A stretch of DNA of 64,000 bases, from assembly GCF_001613505.1 (NCBI RefSeq), contig NZ_BDCM01000008.1, positions 124,001 through 188,000 of the forward strand. Direction: 5' to 3'. Positions 25,056 through 34,038 of the stretch are shown one piece after another. Each line of letters begins with the position of its first letter. The stretch's first letter is position 1. The position numbers and the translations under genes are program-made. The notes under the pieces were generated by a model. The model worked only from the letters and a program-made list of their open reading frames with translations, did no database searches and had not been told where the DNA came from. Source of the stretch: Nocardia mikamii NBRC 108933 (lineage in GTDB: Bacteria; Actinomycetota; Actinomycetes; Mycobacteriales; Mycobacteriaceae).

Positions 25056-25712
25056 GTGACCGGATACGACGACGCATACGACCACCTCGACACCTCCCGG
25101 CTGCCCGAGCGGCAGCGGCGCATCCTCACCGTGATCCGGGATGCGGTGCAGCGCAACGGGTATGCGCCGTCGTCGCGGGAGATCGCGGCCGCTGTCGGAC
25201 TGAAATCGGGCTCGTCGGTGTCGAAGCACCTGAAGGACCTCGAGGACAAGGGATTCCTGCGCCGCAGCGCCAGTGTCTCTCGGCCCATCGATGTGCGCCT
25301 GTTCCTCGCCCCTGCGGAAAGCCGTGGTGGCGAACAGGATTCGGTGACCGTGCCGGTGGTCGGCGATATCGCCGCCGGCACCCCGATCCTCGCCGAGGAA
25401 CACACCGACGACCAGCTCACCCTGTCGCGGCAACTGGTCGGGCGCGGAACCGTGTTCGGGCTGCGGGTGCGCGGTGATTCGATGATCGACGCCGCTATCT
25501 GCGACGGCGACATCGTGGTCGTGCGTCAGCAACACGAGGCCCACTCCGGCGACATCGTGGCCGCCATGATCGACGACGAGGCCACCGTGAAGGTGTATCG
25601 CCGGCGCAACGGCCACGTCTACCTCGAACCCCGCAATCCGGCCTACGACGTCATCGACGGGGACCGCGCGGTCGTCCTCGGCAAGGTCGTGTCGGTGATG
25701 CGGCGAATGTGA
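25056..25712 (+). CDS. lexA: LexA SOS repressor
   Basis: The product is 218 residues. The N-terminal winged HTH reads ERQRRILTVIRDAVQRNGYAPSSREIAAAVGL. The self-cleavage site is A107-G108 (GDIAAGTPI), and the catalytic dyad S142 (RGDSMID) and K179 (ATVKVYRR) is intact. RecA-stimulated cleavage would derepress DNA-repair genes. The start is GTG 25056. No SOS box of the TCGAAC-N4-GTTCGA kind is visible in the short gap upstream, so it may be expressed with the LCP gene or be a second LexA copy. Confidence 0.92.
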   Translation: MTGYDDAYDHLDTSRLPERQRRILTVIRDAVQRNGYAPSSREIAAAVGLKSGSSVSKHLKDLEDKGFLRRSASVSRPIDVRLFLAPAESRGGEQDSVTVPVVGDIAAGTPILAEEHTDDQLTLSRQLVGRGTVFGLRVRGDSMIDAAICDGDIVVVRQQHEAHSGDIVAAMIDDEATVKVYRRRNGHVYLEPRNPAYDVIDGDRAVVLGKVVSVMRRM

Positions 25713-25818
25713 CGACCTGCTCGACGCGCCCGCCGGACCGATCGCCAAACGGTTGCCGCTGAATTAGTCTGCCCAGGCAGGGGAACCGCGCAAGACCGAA
25801 CGGGATTCGGAGGTGCAC

Positions 25819-26925
25819 GTGGCGAGCAGTAATCGGGCGGGCAGATTTGCGGGACGATACCGGGCGCGTCGACGCATCCGGGGCGCGACGGTGGCGGCCG
25901 CGGCGGTTCTGGCCGCGGTAGCGGCGAGCACGGCGGCAGGACCGGCCGCCGCCGCGGGCGATCCGGTCGTCGATTCCGGTGCGCCGCTGGCGCATCCGGT
26001 GTCCGCCGACGGATCGAAGATCGTCGGCTTCTCCGTCGTCGACGGCCGCAACGTCACCCTGCGGGTGTACTCCACGGCCATGGACAAACCGATCACGATC
26101 AATGTGCAGCGACCCGCCGACGCCTCCACACCGCGTCCCGTGCTGTACCTGCTCAACGGTGCCGGCGGCGGTGAGGACAGCGCCACCTGGGACAACAAGG
26201 CACCCGACGCGCTGAAGTTCCTCGCCGACAAGGACGTCAACGTCGTCCAGCCCGTCGGCGGCGCCTGGAGCTACTACACCGACTGGCGCGCGCCGGATCC
26301 GAAGCTGGGCGTCAACAAGTGGAAGACGTTCTTCACCGAGGAACTGCCGCCCATCATCGACGGCGCCCTGGGCACCAACGGCCTCAACGCCATCGCCGGG
26401 CTGTCCACCTCCGGCACCTCCGTGCTGCAGTTGCCGATCGCCGAACCCGGTCTGTACAAATCGGTGGCCGCCTACAGCGGGTGCGCCCAGATCAGCGACC
26501 CCGTGGGCTACACCGCGGTCAACCTCGCGGTCAACGTATGGGGCGGCGGCAACACCGTGAACATGTACGGGCCGCAGAACGATCCGATGTGGGCGGCCAA
26601 CGATCCCTACGTGCACGCCGACCAGCTGCGCGGACTGAACCTGTTCATCTCCAGCGGATCCGGGCTGCCGGGGCAGTGGGACACCCTCAACGGGCCCTAC
26701 ACGCTGCCCGGACCGGGCGGACTGGCCAATCAGCTGGTCATCGGCGGCGTGATCGAAGCCGCGGTCAACTATTGCAGCCACAACCTGCAGGCCAAGCTCA
26801 ACGATCTCGGTATTCCGGCGACCTACGACTTCACGCCCACCGGAACCCATTCCTGGGGCTACTGGCACGACGCGCTGATCCAATCGTGGCCGGTCCTCGC
26901 GGCCGGACTGCAACTTCCCGCCTGA
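25819..26925 (+). CDS. Antigen 85-type mycolyltransferase
   Basis: The product is 368 residues. A long Arg-rich signal peptide (RYRARRRIRGATVAAAAVLAAVAA to AAAAG, about residue 46) indicates export. The alpha/beta hydrolase core has RPVLYLLNGAGGGED, the nucleophile elbow GLSTSGTS, and the catalytic His in TPTGTHSWGYWHD. These enzymes transfer mycolic acids to trehalose and arabinogalactan in the cell wall. GGAGG (25809-25813) is spaced correctly for GTG 25819; an in-frame GTG at 25813 overlaps it and is unlikely. Confidence 0.9.
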   Translation: MASSNRAGRFAGRYRARRRIRGATVAAAAVLAAVAASTAAGPAAAAGDPVVDSGAPLAHPVSADGSKIVGFSVVDGRNVTLRVYSTAMDKPITINVQRPADASTPRPVLYLLNGAGGGEDSATWDNKAPDALKFLADKDVNVVQPVGGAWSYYTDWRAPDPKLGVNKWKTFFTEELPPIIDGALGTNGLNAIAGLSTSGTSVLQLPIAEPGLYKSVAAYSGCAQISDPVGYTAVNLAVNVWGGGNTVNMYGPQNDPMWAANDPYVHADQLRGLNLFISSGSGLPGQWDTLNGPYTLPGPGGLANQLVIGGVIEAAVNYCSHNLQAKLNDLGIPATYDFTPTGTHSWGYWHDALIQSWPVLAAGLQLPA

Positions 26926-26982
26926 GCAGCAACCGCCGGGTCCGGTCGTCCCCTACGGACTGCCGAACCCGGCGGCCGGCGA

Positions 26983-28341
26983 TTACGGTGACGGCGTGGC
27001 AGCCGGATCCGCGCCGGGCAGCATCACCGGCTCGTCACAACTGGCGGGCGGATCGACCTGCGAACACGCGACCGGGGCGCGGGTGGGCCGGTAGTCGGCG
27101 GGCACCCCGCCCGCGCGGACGAGCGCCGTGAACGCCTCGACCGCGTCGGTGGGCCGGCGCACCAGCTCCGGATCCGAGGTGACATCGACGGTGTAGAGGC
27201 CGAAACGGGGTGTGTAGCTGCCCCATTCGTAATTGTCGGTGAGGCTCCAATAGTTGTAGCCGCGCACATCGATACCGTCGGCCTTGGCACGCTGAATCCA
27301 GTACACGGTGTCGCGCAGTTGATCGGCGCGGGTGTAACCGTCCGGGCGGGGCTTGCCGTCCTGCGTCGGCATCCCGTTCTCCACTACATACAGCGGCTTG
27401 CCGGGGAACTGGCGGGCGTAGCGGCGCAGCGCGTAGTAGACGCCCTCGGTCTGCAGCGGCAACTCCCACATCGCGGGCGCACCGGCCGAGGTCGCCGACG
27501 AACCGTCTGCGGCCGGGCTGGGGCCGAAGTAGTAGTCGACGCCGACGAAGTCGAGTTTGTCGCGCACCTGGTCGATATACGGCTGATTCACCTCGGTGTC
27601 GGCGCCGGGCACATAACCGATGTTGCTGGTGACCATCGCGTTCGGATAGGCGGCGTGGATATCGTCGTAGATCCGGTTGTGGGCCTGCGCGAGCCGGTCC
27701 ATCGCCGCCGGCCACTCCTCGTGCGAGAGGGCGCCGATGCGGATCTCGGTGCCGAGATAGGCGGCCGGTTCGTTGACGGTGACCCAGATCGGATCGCGAG
27801 AACCGTAGCGCTGCACCACTTTCCGCGCATTCGCCAGCCAGTCGTCGACCATTCCCTGGTTGCGCCAGCCGCCGCGGTCGGCCGCCCAGCCCGGATACAC
27901 CCAGTGGTCCAGGGTCAGCATCGGAGTCATACCCGCCGCGTAGACGGCGTCGACGATCCGGTCGTAGCCGGCGAACGCCTGGTCGTCCCATTCGTCGGGA
28001 TGCGGCTGCACCCGGGCCCATTCGATACTCATCCGGAAGCTCTTCGCGCCCAGCTGCGCGGCGCGCTCGATATCGTCGGCGTAGGTATCGAGGAAGCGCA
28101 CCGAATCCCGATACGGTTCGGCCGCGCCGGTCGCGATGTAGCGGGTCCAGTTGCTGTCGGGGGCACGGCCTTCGGTCTGGAACCCGGAGGTGGCCACCCC
28201 CCACACGAAGTCGTTGCCGAGGGGAGCGAGGGCCGACGCCGCCCGGCGGAGGGGGTCGGCGCCCGCGCGGCCTGGCAGCAGCAGCGCGGCTGCTGCCGCC
28301 AGGCCGGTGGCCAGCACCTGGCGGCGATTCGGCTCTCGCAT
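26983..28341 (-). CDS. Tat-exported GH1 family glycosidase (copy 1)
   Basis: The product is 452 residues. The N-terminus NRRQVLATGLAAAAALLLPG is a twin-arginine-type signal. The TIM-barrel shows FVWGVATSGFQTEG, FRMSIEWARVQP, the acid/base Glu in TVNEPAAY, and the nucleophile Glu in YVVENGMPT, followed by YNYWSLTDNYEWGSY. GH1 enzymes cleave beta-glycosides; being secreted, it would act outside the membrane. A close paralogue lies ~8 kb away at 35839-37173. Upstream on the same strand is the GT39 gene, but a hairpin in the gap suggests separate transcription. Confidence 0.9.
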   Translation of the reverse strand: MREPNRRQVLATGLAAAAALLLPGRAGADPLRRAASALAPLGNDFVWGVATSGFQTEGRAPDSNWTRYIATGAAEPYRDSVRFLDTYADDIERAAQLGAKSFRMSIEWARVQPHPDEWDDQAFAGYDRIVDAVYAAGMTPMLTLDHWVYPGWAADRGGWRNQGMVDDWLANARKVVQRYGSRDPIWVTVNEPAAYLGTEIRIGALSHEEWPAAMDRLAQAHNRIYDDIHAAYPNAMVTSNIGYVPGADTEVNQPYIDQVRDKLDFVGVDYYFGPSPAADGSSATSAGAPAMWELPLQTEGVYYALRRYARQFPGKPLYVVENGMPTQDGKPRPDGYTRADQLRDTVYWIQRAKADGIDVRGYNYWSLTDNYEWGSYTPRFGLYTVDVTSDPELVRRPTDAVEAFTALVRAGGVPADYRPTRAPVACSQVDPPASCDEPVMLPGADPAATPSP

Positions 28342-28391
28342 CCAGCAATCGTAGCTGTGAGATTGCTGAATTCCGGTGTGCGCAAGAGCGT

Positions 28392-28417
28392 GTCGAGCGG
28401 GCGATCAGCCGCTCGAC
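28392..28417 (-). terminator. Hairpin after the GT39 gene
   Basis: GTCGAGCGG (28392-28400) and CCGCTCGAC (28409-28417) form a perfect 9-bp stem with an 8-nt loop, 7 nt beyond the GT39 gene stop at 28425. It is a probable terminator for that gene. Confidence 0.55.
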
Positions 28418-28424
28418 CCCGCGA

Positions 28425-30455
28425 TCAGCGCGGTGGTGCGGTGAGATCGAAAACCTCGAGGCCACCGAGGTGTTGCGGCGTGTAATGGGCGGCCACCCAG
28501 GCATAGATGTCCGTATTGCCGACCGGATGCCACATCTCCGGCTCTTTCCCGGCTGCCGACGGGTTCTGCGCGGTGGCCGGGGTGGGCGTGGCGGCGGGGG
28601 ATCGGTGCTGGTCGCGGGTTCGCCACGAGTCCGGCAGCTTCATCTCGGGCGCCAGATAGTAGGTGATCCGGTGGTCGCGGACCAGTTCCTGGAATCCCGC
28701 CACGGTGGGGACCGGATCCTCGGAGGTGAATCCGCCGATGGCGATCACCGGTGTGCGGCTGGCCAGTTCGAGCCCGGCCGCCGGTCCCGAGCGGTCGATG
28801 GCCGCCGACCACGTCGTATGCGTCGCCCGCAACATTTCCACCAGGTGCGGATCGGCATCGGTGCCGCCCATCAGCATGCCGATCTGGCGGCGGAACGGAT
28901 TCAGCGCCCGCGGCAACTCCGGACGCGCCGGCCCGACGACCGGGCTGCCGCCGGTATGCGACTGCGGCAGCGTCGCCACCGCGTATGCGCTCGACCCGGC
29001 CGCCGCGGCGAGCACACCGGCGCCCAACGCCACCGCTATCGCGCGCGCGGGTGCCCGGCGCGACACCGCCGGGAGCGCCGTCAGCAGCAGCGCGGCGGCC
29101 GCCACGACGGTCACCGCGAGAATCGACCACCGCAGCCACGACTGCCAGTCCGGATTCCGGTCGAGCAGCACGAAACCCCAGACCCCGCCGGCCAGAACGA
29201 GTCCCGCCGCCCCCGCCCGGCCCCACGCCCGATCCCGGCACCGCCACACCTCGGCCAGTCCCAGGACGAAGCTGCCGACCACCGCGGGAGCGATGGCCAG
29301 GGTGTAGTAGGCATGCATGCCGCCCTTCATCGCCGAGAACGCGACCCCGTCGATCACCAGCCACAGCCCGAAAACCAGTGCAGCCCCGCGCACGATATCG
29401 GTCCGCGGCGACTTCCACCGCGTGACGAGCACGACGACGAAACCCAGCACGGCCGCGGGCAGCAGCCACGAGATCTCGAATCCGATCTCACCGGTGAACA
29501 ACCGATCCGGGCCCGAACCGAACCCGCCGCTCCCGCCACCCACATGCGGCAACTCGTAGCCCGGAGGCGGTTCGAAGGGTTTGCGTCCGGCGTGGTTGTG
29601 TCCGAGGTAGCGGGCGAAACCGTTGTAGCCCAGCACCAGATCCATGAAGGTGTCGTCCTTGGAACCGGCCAGATAGGGGCGGGAATCGGCGGGCCACAGA
29701 ATCGTCAGCAGCACATACCAGCCCGACGACGCCACCAGCGCCACCGCCGCGGCCAGCAGATGCACGATCCGTTTACCGAAACCGGCCGGGGCCGCCACCA
29801 GATACGCCGCACCCAGCGCGGGCAGCACCATCAGCCCCTCGAGCATCTTCGCCAGGAACGCGAAACCCAACGCGACACCGGCCGATACCAGCCAGCGCGG
29901 GCTCGCGTGCCGCAACGCGCGCACGGTGCAGTAGGCGGCCGCCGTCATCAGCAGCACCATCACCGCATCCGGATTGTTGAACCGGAACATCAACGCCACC
30001 ACCGGTGTCAGGGCCAGCAGCAGACCGGCCAGCAGGCCCGCACCGCGGCTGCCGGTGGCGCGGACGGTCGCGCCGTACATCAGCGCGACCGCCGCCACCG
30101 CCATCAACGCCTGCGGAATCAGCATGGAGGCGCTGGAGAAGCCGAACAGCTGCCCGGACAACCCCATCACCCATTGCGAGACCGGCGGTTTGTCGACGGT
30201 GATGAAGTTGGCCGGGTCCAGCGAACCGAACAGCAGCGCCTTCCAGTCGCGCGACCCCGACCAGGCCGCCGCCGCGTAGAACCCGTTGCCCATCCCGTTG
30301 ACGGTGATGTTCCACAGATACGCGGCCGCGGTGGCGACCAGCAGCAGCGCGAGCGCGATCCGGTCCCGGCGCTGTGGCGGCGGCAGATCCGGATCCGGCG
30401 GACGAGCCGATTCGGGTGATACGGGCACGGCGGTGCCGGCAGTCGTCACTGTCAC
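28425..30455 (-). CDS. GT39-family membrane glycosyltransferase (PMT/ArnT-like)
   Basis: The product is 676 residues. It has about 11-13 hydrophobic helices. The first periplasmic loop contains ITVDKPPVSQWVMGLSGQLFG with the expected acidic/Lys/Pro pattern. FRFNNPDAVMVLLMTAAAYC in outline and AFLAKMLEGLMVLPAL follow. A large C-terminal soluble domain begins near residue 490. Members move mannose or other sugars from polyprenyl phosphate to proteins or lipids on the outer face of the membrane. The acceptor is unknown. The GTG start at 30455 precedes a Pro-rich cytosolic tail. Confidence 0.88.
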   Translation of the reverse strand: MTVTTAGTAVPVSPESARPPDPDLPPPQRRDRIALALLLVATAAAYLWNITVNGMGNGFYAAAAWSGSRDWKALLFGSLDPANFITVDKPPVSQWVMGLSGQLFGFSSASMLIPQALMAVAAVALMYGATVRATGSRGAGLLAGLLLALTPVVALMFRFNNPDAVMVLLMTAAAYCTVRALRHASPRWLVSAGVALGFAFLAKMLEGLMVLPALGAAYLVAAPAGFGKRIVHLLAAAVALVASSGWYVLLTILWPADSRPYLAGSKDDTFMDLVLGYNGFARYLGHNHAGRKPFEPPPGYELPHVGGGSGGFGSGPDRLFTGEIGFEISWLLPAAVLGFVVVLVTRWKSPRTDIVRGAALVFGLWLVIDGVAFSAMKGGMHAYYTLAIAPAVVGSFVLGLAEVWRCRDRAWGRAGAAGLVLAGGVWGFVLLDRNPDWQSWLRWSILAVTVVAAAALLLTALPAVSRRAPARAIAVALGAGVLAAAAGSSAYAVATLPQSHTGGSPVVGPARPELPRALNPFRRQIGMLMGGTDADPHLVEMLRATHTTWSAAIDRSGPAAGLELASRTPVIAIGGFTSEDPVPTVAGFQELVRDHRITYYLAPEMKLPDSWRTRDQHRSPAATPTPATAQNPSAAGKEPEMWHPVGNTDIYAWVAAHYTPQHLGGLEVFDLTAPPR

Positions 30456-30559
30456 CGCGGGAGCGTCTCAGCCGATCCGGTGACGCTCCTGTCCGAACCC
30501 TTGGAGCTTGCTGTGAGTTCGGTGCGATCGGGCGAATCGGACGCCGCAACCGGGCGCGG

Positions 30560-31822
30560 TCAGTACCGGCCGAACAGCACCGCCGCGTTGTGGCCGCCGA
30601 ATCCGAACGAATTGTTCATCGCGAACTCCACATCGGTGTGCCGCGGTTTGTCGCGCACGATGTCGAGGTCGATCTCGGGATCCTGATTGTCGAGGTTGAG
30701 CGTGGGTGGAATGACCTGATCACGCAGCGTCAGCACCGAGATCGCGGCCTCCAGCGCGCCGACCGCACCCACCGAATGTCCGAGCGCCGACTTCGGCGCG
30801 TACACCGCCGGGTGAGTGCCGATGGCGGCGGCGATGCCCTTGGCCTCGGCCAGATCGCCGATCGAGGTGCCCGTGGCGTGGGCGTTGACGTGATCGACAT
30901 CGGCGGCGGCCACGCCCGCGGTCTCGATGGCCCGGCGCATCGCCCGGGCGCACCCCAGGCCCTCCGGGTCGGGGGCGACCATGTGATAGCCGTCCGCGGT
31001 CAATCCGGCGCCGAGCAGCCGGGCCAGCGGTGTCGCCCCGCGTGCCCGCGCATGCTCCTCCGATTCGACCAGCAGCAGCGCGGCCGCCTCACCGAAGACG
31101 AAACCGTCGCGATCGCGGTCGAACGGCCGCGACGCCCGTTCGGGTTCGTCGACGCGGGAACTGAGCGCGCGTGCCATGGTGAATCCGGCGATCGCCATCG
31201 GATTGATATATCCCTCGACCCCGCCGGCGACGACGATGTCGGCCTCGCCCAGCACGATCGAGCGCCACGCGTGCACCAGCGCCTCGTTGCCCGAGGCACA
31301 CGCCGACACCGGCGTCACCAGACTGGCGCGGGCGCCGATCTCCAGGCCGACCACGCCCGAGACGCCGTTGGGCATGCTCATCGGCACTGCGAACGGCGAC
31401 ACCTTGCGGTAGCCGTGTTCGCGCATGGTGTCGTGGGCGTCGACGATGACGTCGGCACCGCCCAGGCCGGTGCCGATGCACACGCCGAGGCGGTCCTTGT
31501 CGACCTCGGGCGCACCCGCGGTCTCCCAGAGCCGGTTACCCATCGCGTACGACATCTGCTGGACGTAGCACATGCGGCGCTTGCGTACCCGGTCCAGATC
31601 GGTGGTGGGGTCGTGGATCAGTTTGCCGCCGATGGCATTCGGCAGATCGTGGCGCAGGATGTCCTCGTCGGTGAGGACCTTGATCCCGCTGGCCCCGGAA
31701 AGCAGTGCCTGCCACGTACTTTCGGTATCCGCGCCGATGGAGGTGGTGATCTCCAACGCGGTGACGACTACCTCGCGGAAGCCGCCGTTGCGGGTGTTGA
31801 AACTGGTATCGAGCGTACGCAC
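30560..31822 (-). CDS. KasA/FabF-like beta-ketoacyl-ACP synthase
   Basis: The product is 420 residues, full length for this family. The Cys-His-His triad is intact: [25 protein letters not shown] and [13 protein letters not shown]. It carries out condensation of malonyl-ACP with a growing acyl chain, in mycolate bacteria as part of FAS-II meromycolate elongation. The gene stands alone here, not in the usual fabD-acpM-kasA-kasB cluster, so it may be a specialised copy. The GTG 31822 start places the fold at the expected distance. Confidence 0.9.
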   Translation of the reverse strand: MRTLDTSFNTRNGGFREVVVTALEITTSIGADTESTWQALLSGASGIKVLTDEDILRHDLPNAIGGKLIHDPTTDLDRVRKRRMCYVQQMSYAMGNRLWETAGAPEVDKDRLGVCIGTGLGGADVIVDAHDTMREHGYRKVSPFAVPMSMPNGVSGVVGLEIGARASLVTPVSACASGNEALVHAWRSIVLGEADIVVAGGVEGYINPMAIAGFTMARALSSRVDEPERASRPFDRDRDGFVFGEAAALLLVESEEHARARGATPLARLLGAGLTADGYHMVAPDPEGLGCARAMRRAIETAGVAAADVDHVNAHATGTSIGDLAEAKGIAAAIGTHPAVYAPKSALGHSVGAVGALEAAISVLTLRDQVIPPTLNLDNQDPEIDLDIVRDKPRHTDVEFAMNNSFGFGGHNAAVLFGRY

Positions 31823-32083
31823 GGTCGTCGATTCCTCACTGTCGGTCCCTCGTTTCCTCGGACACGAAACCGGCGGCACCCGCGACCGCCGATGACCTCG
31901 CCGTCATCGGCCGCCCGTTCCGCCGCGCGGGCGGTGGGTGCGCCTGGGTCAGCGTAGCCCTCCCACCGCTCGCAGGGGTACGAGAAACGAAGATGCCAGT
32001 AATTTGCCACAGGGGTACCGTTGAGGGTCACGGATGGGTGCGTCCGCAGCGGTGCGCCCGACCGGACGGGCTAGGGGAAGGGC

Positions 32084-32365
32084 GTGCCCGAGATGACTGT
32101 CAACGCTGTTCACGACATGTTCACGGCTCAGCTGGACAACGTGGGGCCGCAGGCTCCACCGGGCGCGGGGGTGACGACGGCGCTGCTGCGAAATCTCATC
32201 TGGTTGCATTTGCTGGCCACGGCGATCGCGGTCGTTTGCTGGATCCATCTGGCGCACCGGCGCGGGGTCGCGCGGGCCACGGTGTCGCGGGTGGCCGTCG
32301 GTGTCGTCGCGATCGGGCTGGCCACCGCGGGCGCGGGGGAGATCCTCGGCGCGGCCATGCGCTGA
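32084..32365 (+). CDS. Small membrane protein of unknown function
   Basis: The product is 93 residues. Two hydrophobic helices are seen, about 37-56 (NLIWLHLLATAIAVVCWIHL) and 67-90 (VSRVAVGVVAIGLATAGAGEIL). AGGGGAAGG precedes GTG 32084; ATG 32093 in the same frame is an alternative start. The gene stands alone between the synthase and the monooxygenase. No family was recognised. Confidence 0.55.
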   Translation: MPEMTVNAVHDMFTAQLDNVGPQAPPGAGVTTALLRNLIWLHLLATAIAVVCWIHLAHRRGVARATVSRVAVGVVAIGLATAGAGEILGAAMR

Positions 32366-32474
32366 CCGGGCCTCCGGCCCTGCCGCGACTAGACGTAACC
32401 AGAAATAACACGTAACCTTCGGTTAATCCGGACGGCGAGGTCCGGGCTGACATTCGGACGAAACGGATACCTCA

Positions 32475-33974
32475 ATGACGCGGCATGTCGACGTGTTGAT
32501 CATCGGTGCGGGCCTGTCCGGGATCGGGATGGCCTGCCATCTCAGCCGGGAGAACACCGGACGCAGCTACGCGATCCTCGAACGGCGCAGCGCGATCGGC
32601 GGCACCTGGGACCTGTTCCGCTACCCGGGCATCCGCTCGGACTCCGACATGCTGACCTTCGGCTACGGCTTCCGCCCCTGGATCGGTACCAAGGTGCTCG
32701 CCGACGGACCGCACATCCGCCAGTACATCGCCGACACCGCCGAGGAATACGGCGTCACCCGCCACATCCGCTTCGGCCGCAAGGTCGTGAAGTCGAGCTG
32801 GTCCAGCGCCGAGCACCTGTGGACCACCGAGGCCGTCGACGAACAGACCGGCGACACCGAGACCTACACCAGCAACTTCCTGGTCGGCTGCACCGGTTAC
32901 TACGACTACGACAAGGGTTTCCGCCCGCAGTTCCCCGGTGAGGAGAACTTCGGCGGGCAGATCGTGCACCCCCAGCACTGGCCCGAGGATCTGGACTACC
33001 GCGGCAAACGCGTCGTCGTCATCGGCAGCGGCGCCACCGCGATCACGCTGGTCCCGGCCATGAGTGCGGACGCCGCGCACGTGACCATGCTGCAGCGCTC
33101 GCCCACCTACATCGCGCCGCTGCCCGCCGAGGACCCCGTCGCGGTCGGTATGAAGAAGGCCAAATTGCCCGCCGCGCTGGCCTACAAGACCGGACGCGCC
33201 CGCAATATCGCCCTGCAGCGCGCCAGCTTCGCCCTCTCCCGCAGCAACCCCGCCCTGTCGCGGAAACTGCTGCTGCAGGCCGTACGGGTCGCGGTCGGGC
33301 CCACTGTGGACATGCGTCACTTCAGCCCCAGCTACAACCCGTGGGATCAGCGGCTGTGCATCGTGCCCAACGGCGACCTGTTCAAGGTGCTGCGCAGCGG
33401 ACGCGCCTCCATCGTGACCGACCGCATCGCGACCTTCACCGAGACCGGCATCCGCCTGGAATCCGGTGCGGAACTGCCCGCCGACATCGTCATCAGCGCG
33501 ACCGGGCTCAACATCCAGATGCTCGGCGGCGCGGCGATCGATGTCGACGGCACCTCGATCGCGACCCGCGATCTGGTCGCCTACAAGGGCGCGCTGATGA
33601 GTGGACTGCCCAACGCCATGATGATCATCGGCTACACCAACGCCTCCTGGACGTTGAAGGCCGATCTGGCCGCCGAATACTTCTGCCGGCTGCTCAATCA
33701 CATGAAGGCGAAGGGGTATACGACCTTCGTCGCCGAAGCCGAGGACGCCGACCGGGCGCCCGAGTCGATGATGGGCGGGGCGCTGACCTCCGGCTACATC
33801 GCCCGCGGCGACGCGGTGATGCCGCGCCAGGGCCGCCGCGGGCCGTGGAAGGTGATCAACAACTACTACCGCGACCGCGCGCTGCTGCGCAAAGCCGAGC
33901 TCGAAGACGGCATCCTGCGCTTCGGCACCCGTTCGGCGGCCGCTCGCCCGGTCGTCGAATCCCGTTCCGCCTGA
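32475..33974 (+). CDS. ethA: EthA-like flavin (Baeyer-Villiger) monooxygenase
   Basis: The product is 499 residues. FAD-binding GAGLSG is at residues 11-16, LFRYPGIRSDSDMLTFGYGF in outline follows, and the Baeyer-Villiger fingerprint FGGQIVHPQHWP lies at ~158-169. The NADPH-binding GSGATA follows at ~184, then YNPWDQRLCIVPNGDLF and SATGLNIQMLGGA. The resemblance to M. tuberculosis EthA, which activates ethionamide, is strong along the whole length. The enzyme inserts oxygen into ketones or oxidises sulfur groups using NADPH. No EthR-type regulator is adjacent. Confidence 0.88.
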   Translation: MTRHVDVLIIGAGLSGIGMACHLSRENTGRSYAILERRSAIGGTWDLFRYPGIRSDSDMLTFGYGFRPWIGTKVLADGPHIRQYIADTAEEYGVTRHIRFGRKVVKSSWSSAEHLWTTEAVDEQTGDTETYTSNFLVGCTGYYDYDKGFRPQFPGEENFGGQIVHPQHWPEDLDYRGKRVVVIGSGATAITLVPAMSADAAHVTMLQRSPTYIAPLPAEDPVAVGMKKAKLPAALAYKTGRARNIALQRASFALSRSNPALSRKLLLQAVRVAVGPTVDMRHFSPSYNPWDQRLCIVPNGDLFKVLRSGRASIVTDRIATFTETGIRLESGAELPADIVISATGLNIQMLGGAAIDVDGTSIATRDLVAYKGALMSGLPNAMMIIGYTNASWTLKADLAAEYFCRLLNHMKAKGYTTFVAEAEDADRAPESMMGGALTSGYIARGDAVMPRQGRRGPWKVINNYYRDRALLRKAELEDGILRFGTRSAAARPVVESRSA

Positions 33975-33992
33975 ACCTGTTCCGGCGGAACC

Positions 33993-34030
33993 CCGTCCGG
34001 TCGCGGCAGCGCACGGCCACGACCGGACGG
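33993..34030. terminator. 11-bp hairpin between convergent genes
   Basis: CCGTCCGGTCG (33993-34003) and CGACCGGACGG (34020-34030) form a perfect 11-bp stem with a 16-nt loop. It lies between the monooxygenase stop (33974) and the convergent hoxX stop (34039), as expected for a shared terminator. Confidence 0.65.
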
Positions 34031-34038
34031 CCGGGACC

